In this document: piece by piece, positions 43,410 through 46,019 of the stretch | Position numbering within the stretch: the stretch's first letter is position 1 | Layout of the letters: each line of letters begins with the position of its first letter | DNA from: Methyloversatilis universalis | GTDB taxonomy: Bacteria; Pseudomonadota; Gammaproteobacteria; Methylococcales; Methylococcaceae | NCBI GenBank assembly: GCA_020723665.1 | Contig: DYIL01000025.1 | Coordinates: 1-46,019, forward strand | Direction: 5' to 3' | Length of the DNA stretch: 46,019 bases | The notes under the pieces: model-generated | Told to the model about the DNA's origin: nothing | The model's database searches: none | What the model saw: only the letters and a program-made list of their open reading frames with translations | Position numbers and translations under genes: made by a program

Positions 43410-43624
43410 AGCTGAGTTACTTCCCGGATACGGATTCTTTGTACATTGATCTCTCCGAGAAGCCCAGTGCCGAAAGCAAGGAAATTTCGGAAGGGGTTGT
43501 GCTTGATTATGACGCTGAAGGTAATTTGGTGGGTATCGACATCGATAACGCCAGTCGTAAAGTCCAGATGAAGGAATTAATTCTGAATCGCATGCCCGGA
43601 GAACTGCATACATTCGCAGCATGA
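43406..43624 (+). CDS. DUF2283-family small protein
   Basis: This is a 72-residue protein with the DUF2283 pattern: KLSYFPDTDSLYIDLSEKPS at the start, then EGVVLDYDAEGNLVGIDIDNAS. These small proteins often occur in tight pairs with another small gene, in a toxin-antitoxin-like arrangement, but a role has not been shown. The ATG overlaps the stop of the upstream broken small gene (ATGA), consistent with a two-gene cassette. It sits between ruvB and the tol genes in the same direction. Confidence 0.82.
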   Translation: MKLSYFPDTDSLYIDLSEKPSAESKEISEGVVLDYDAEGNLVGIDIDNASRKVQMKELILNRMPGELHTFAA

Positions 43625-43682
43625 GCCAGTTTTATCGAGATCAACTCGCTGCAAGTTCGCATCCTTTTTCGAATCGATTCGC

Positions 43683-44087
43683 ATGAGTTTTCGCTGGCCC
43701 GTCCGCGTGTATTACGAAGACACCGATGCCGGCGGCGTGGTTTATCACGCCGGCTATCTCAGATTTTTCGAGCGCGCGAGGACCGAGTTTCTGCGGTCAA
43801 TAGGGTTCGAGCAGGATGATTTGCGGAGTCGATACGGCATCCTGTTCGCCGTTCGCTCGATGCAGATCGACTACGTGAAAGCGGCGCGGTTCAACGAGAT
43901 GCTTTGGGTGTCCGCCGAAGTGGAACAGTTGAAGTCGGCGAGCTTGACGTTCAAACAACAGGCGGTGCGGCAGCCTGACGAACTCGTGTGCGAGGCGCGG
44001 ACGCGCGTCGTCTGTCTCGTCGCCGAAACCTTTCGGCCCACGGCCATTCCTGATTTTTTATTGCAACGGTTAAAAAATGACCTCTGA
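43683..44087 (+). CDS. ybgC: Tol-Pal system-associated acyl-CoA thioesterase
   Basis: This is a 134-residue hot-dog-fold thioesterase acting on short or medium acyl-CoA in the cytoplasm. The catalytic region YYEDTDAGGVVYHAGYL holds D15 and H22 (equivalent to D18 and H25 in E. coli YbgC). It heads the conserved ybgC-tolQ-tolR-tolA operon and overlaps the tolQ start by 11 bases. Length and sequence are typical. Confidence 0.95.
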   Translation: MSFRWPVRVYYEDTDAGGVVYHAGYLRFFERARTEFLRSIGFEQDDLRSRYGILFAVRSMQIDYVKAARFNEMLWVSAEVEQLKSASLTFKQQAVRQPDELVCEARTRVVCLVAETFRPTAIPDFLLQRLKNDL

Positions 44088-44754
44088 ACTCTCCATATTC
44101 AAGTTAATCACCGAAGCGAGCCCGGTGGTCCAGATCGTAATGCTCATTCTGGTTTTGGCATCGGTCATTTCATGGACCTTCATTTTCTCGAAATACAAGG
44201 AGATCAGGCGCGCCGAGGAGACTTCGGAGGAGTTCGAAGAACGCTTCTGGTCGGGGATAGATCTGGCCGATCTTTACCGGCAACTGTCGCGTGAGGACCA
44301 CGGAACCGAAGGGCTCGAAAACATCTTCATGGCCGGATTCAAGGAATTCGCGCGGCTCCGGCAGCAGCCGAACATCGGCCCCGACGCGGTCATGGAGGGA
44401 ACGCAGCGGGTGATGCGCGTGGCTTTGAACCGCGAACTGGAAAGCCTGGACGAGCGCTTGCCGTTTCTCGCCACGGTAGGTTCCACGAGTCCGTATGTCG
44501 GACTGTTCGGCACCGTGTGGGGCATCATGAACTCGTTCCGATCGCTCGGCAACGTCAAACAGGCGACCTTGGCCATGGTAGCGCCCGGAATTTCCGAAGC
44601 GCTGGTGGCGACTGCCATGGGTTTGTTCGCCGCGATTCCGGCGGTCATGGCCTATAACCGCTATTCGACCGACATCGGGCGGCTGGCCAATCGGTACGAA
44701 GCGTTCACCGAAGAATTTTTGAGCTTATTGCATCGTCAGGCGCACGCAAAATGA
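44077..44754 (+). CDS. tolQ: Tol-Pal system proton channel subunit TolQ
   Basis: This is a 225-residue inner membrane protein of the MotA/TolQ/ExbB family with three membrane segments (about 15-38, 130-155 and 168-195). With TolR it uses the proton motive force to energise TolA during outer membrane constriction at division. The conserved stretches LPFLATVGSTSPYVGLFGTVWGIM (first part) and GISEALVATAMGLFAAIPAVMAYN are present. It overlaps ybgC at its start and tolR by four bases at its end. Confidence 0.96.
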   Translation: MTSELSIFKLITEASPVVQIVMLILVLASVISWTFIFSKYKEIRRAEETSEEFEERFWSGIDLADLYRQLSREDHGTEGLENIFMAGFKEFARLRQQPNIGPDAVMEGTQRVMRVALNRELESLDERLPFLATVGSTSPYVGLFGTVWGIMNSFRSLGNVKQATLAMVAPGISEALVATAMGLFAAIPAVMAYNRYSTDIGRLANRYEAFTEEFLSLLHRQAHAK

Positions 44755-45197
44755 ACGTATCAACCGGGGGAGGCGGACGCGGCCGTCGCCGCAGGCCCAT
44801 GGCCGAAATCAACGTCGTGCCTTATATCGACGTTTCCTTGGTGCTTTTGATCATCTTCATGGTGACGGCGCCGCTGCTTCAAACCGGGGTGGACGTTGAC
44901 CTTCCGCAAGCCGAGGCCAGAACCGTCGATCCGCAGCAGGATCTGCCCATCATCGTGTCGATCAATGCCGAGGGCCGGCTGTTCGTGGACGCCGGCAATG
45001 AGGAAGACGTCGAAGTCGATTCCGAAGAACTGACCGTGAGAGTTACGGATGCGCTCCAGAAAAAGCCGGGGCTGCCGGTCTTGATCCGGGGCGACAAGGC
45101 CGTGGATTATGGGAAAGTCGTCACCGTCATGGCCTCGCTCAAGAACGCGGGCGTACCGAGCGTCGGATTGATGACGAGCCCGGCCGAGGACGAATGA
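44751..45197 (+). CDS. tolR: Tol-Pal system protein TolR
   Basis: This is a 148-residue inner membrane protein with one membrane segment (about 22-43) and a periplasmic ExbD-type domain. The membrane aspartate that carries protons is the D in VVPYIDVSLVLLIIFMV. The periplasmic part (about 44-148) has the GDKAVDYGKVVTVM segment of the family. It overlaps tolQ and tolA by four bases each (ATGA), so the three are translationally coupled. Confidence 0.96.
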   Translation: MNVSTGGGGRGRRRRPMAEINVVPYIDVSLVLLIIFMVTAPLLQTGVDVDLPQAEARTVDPQQDLPIIVSINAEGRLFVDAGNEEDVEVDSEELTVRVTDALQKKPGLPVLIRGDKAVDYGKVVTVMASLKNAGVPSVGLMTSPAEDE

Positions 45198-46019
45198 GTC
45201 ATCCCGATTGCAAACGCTATCGCGGCCCGTTCGGGCTGTCCCTCGCGCTACATGCCGTTCTGATCCTTCTTTTCGCGGTTCAGTTCGATTCGGTCACACC
45301 GGTCGAGCAGCCGTCACAGCCGGAAATCATTCAAGCGATCGCGGTCGACGAGTTTCATATCGAGCGTGGTCGGCAGACCAAGAGGCGCGAGGAGCAGGCC
45401 CGCCGGGAAAAGCTGGAAGAGCAACGGCGCGCCCAAGAAGAGGCCGAACGCCGAAAGCAGGCCGAAGCGGAGGAACTGAAGCGCAAACAGGACGAAGAGG
45501 CCAAGCGACGAGCCGAACTGGAGGCTCAGCGCAAAGCCGAGGCAGAAGAAAGAAAACGTCTGGAGGAGGCCAAGCGCCTCGCCGACCAAAAGCGCAAAGC
45601 CGAGGAATCCAGGCAGGCTGAGCTGGAAGCCAAGCGCAGGGCGGAAGAACAGGCTTTGCGCAAAGCCGAGGCCGACGCAAAGAAGCGCCAAGAGGAAGAT
45701 CGTCGGCAGGCGGAGCTCGAAACCCAGCGGAAAGCCGAGGCCGAAGCGAAACGGAAAGCGGAGCTGGAGGCCAAGCAGAAGGCGGAAGCCGAAGCGAAAC
45801 GAAAGGCGGAGTTGGAAGCCAAACAGAAGGCTGAGGCTGAAGCCGAAGCGAGGCGGAAAGCCGAGCTGGAGGCCAAGCAGAAGGCGGAAGCCGAAGCGAA
45901 ACGAAAGGCGGAGTTGGAAGCCAAACAGAAGGCTGAGGCTGAAGCCGAAGCGAGGCGGAAAGCCGAGCTGGAGGCCAAGCAGAAGGCGGAAGCCGAAGCG
46001 AAACGAAAGGCGGAGTTGG
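45194..46019 (+). CDS. tolA: Tol-Pal system protein TolA, cut by the window end
   Basis: The frame starts at ATG 45194, overlapping the tolR stop, and runs open to the last base (275 codons visible). The N-terminus MSHPDCKRYRGPFGLSLALH leads into one membrane segment (about 13-31). Next come a short periplasmic linker (VTPVEQPSQPEIIQAIAVDE) and, from about residue 55, a long charged helix of K/E/A/R repeats typical of TolA domain II. The C-terminal domain III, which contacts Pal and TolB, lies outside. From about residue 190 the helix is built of exact 34-residue repeats. TolA spans the periplasm and transmits TolQR energy to the outer membrane. Confidence 0.93.
   Translation, partial: MSHPDCKRYRGPFGLSLALHAVLILLFAVQFDSVTPVEQPSQPEIIQAIAVDEFHIERGRQTKRREEQARREKLEEQRRAQEEAERRKQAEAEELKRKQDEEAKRRAELEAQRKAEAEERKRLEEAKRLADQKRKAEESRQAELEAKRRAEEQALRKAEADAKKRQEEDRRQAELETQRKAEAEAKRKAELEAKQKAEAEAKRKAELEAKQKAEAEAEARRKAELEAKQKAEAEAKRKAELEAKQKAEAEAEARRKAELEAKQKAEAEAKRKAEL
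45761..46019 (+). repeat. Exact 102-base tandem repeats inside tolA
   Basis: Units at 45761-45862 and 45863-45964 are identical as read, and the next unit runs identically from 45965 to the window end. Each encodes 34 residues of coiled coil, so the frame is kept when copies are gained or lost. The copy number cannot be known because the window stops within the third unit. Confidence 0.92.

Noticed and set aside
45526..45978. Minus-strand Ser/Ala/Phe-rich repetitive frame opposite tolA
   Set aside because: It is the exact antisense of the TolA K/E/A repeats, and low complexity explains the open frame.
45761..46019. Possible CRISPR-like array
   Set aside because: The 102-base units are contiguous, without spacers, and in frame within tolA. 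No CRISPR array or cas gene was seen anywhere in the window.

Overview
The window is 46 kb of a moderately GC-rich bacterial chromosome with ordinary gammaproteobacterial housekeeping content. The tight ruvC-ruvA-ruvB-ybgC-tolQRA block, the ffs-dnaX-ybaB-recR block, yebC upstream of ruvC, and an H-NS/MvaT-type protein support this. The NrdB is of the long (about 415-420 residue) pseudomonad type. Small secreted DUF4124-type proteins, a PuuD-like membrane protein and abundant interspersed palindromic repeats would fit a Methylococcales-type gammaproteobacterium. That assignment is an inference; no methane oxidation gene is present to settle it.

Layout. 0-4.8 kb: PilZ-type protein (minus), small unknown gene, class Ia ribonucleotide reductase beta subunit behind two tandem NrdR boxes, PaaK-like adenylating enzyme (minus), two small proteins. 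4.8-9.1 kb: membrane Ser/Thr kinase with an extracytoplasmic sensor, then envelope proteins (DUF4124, BON lipoprotein, Pro/Glu-rich secreted protein). 9.1-14.6 kb: CaCA exchanger, OmpR-family two-component pair (minus), OpgC-like membrane protein, beta carbonic anhydrase. 15.3-18.6 kb: NfeD/slipin operon, small membrane protein, PuuD-like protein. 18.6-20.2 kb: repeat-rich, decayed region with two gene remnants. 20.3-25.1 kb: MalK/UgpC-type ATPase, CPA2 antiporter, cytosolic-type 5'-nucleotidase, membrane-anchored unknown. 25.4-33.4 kb: minus-strand information block (HIT, recR, ybaB, dnaX, 4.5S RNA, DUF475, mfd). 33.6-38.7 kb: H-NS-like protein, agmatine-to-putrescine pair aguA-aguB, Cu(I) P-type ATPase. 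38.7-46 kb: a chimeric helicase/DprA gene, yebC, ruvCAB with accessory genes inserted, and ybgC-tolQRA, with tolA cut by the window end.

Most striking signals. (1) A minus-strand gene at 38745-39578 looks like an in-frame deletion hybrid: the first ~45 residues of a RecQ-like helicase, cut just before Walker A, joined to the Rossmann half of a DprA-like protein. (2) A ~150-bp element of five successive hairpins occurs twice, in the same orientation, directly upstream of the start codons of the OpgC-like gene and the copper ATPase, with pairing-preserving substitutions. (3) A 13-C tract within the first ten codons of the PilZ gene is a candidate phase-variation switch. (4) Several repeat families with distinct terminal inverted repeats share one palindromic core, and the stop codons of three genes (pilZ-like, BON lipoprotein, mfd) lie inside or at the edge of a repeat terminus. 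(5) A one-base A-run deletion appears to break a small gene between ruvB and a DUF2283 gene. (6) tolA carries exact 102-bp tandem repeats.

I found no tRNA or rRNA gene, CRISPR array, complete insertion sequence, integrase or phage gene.
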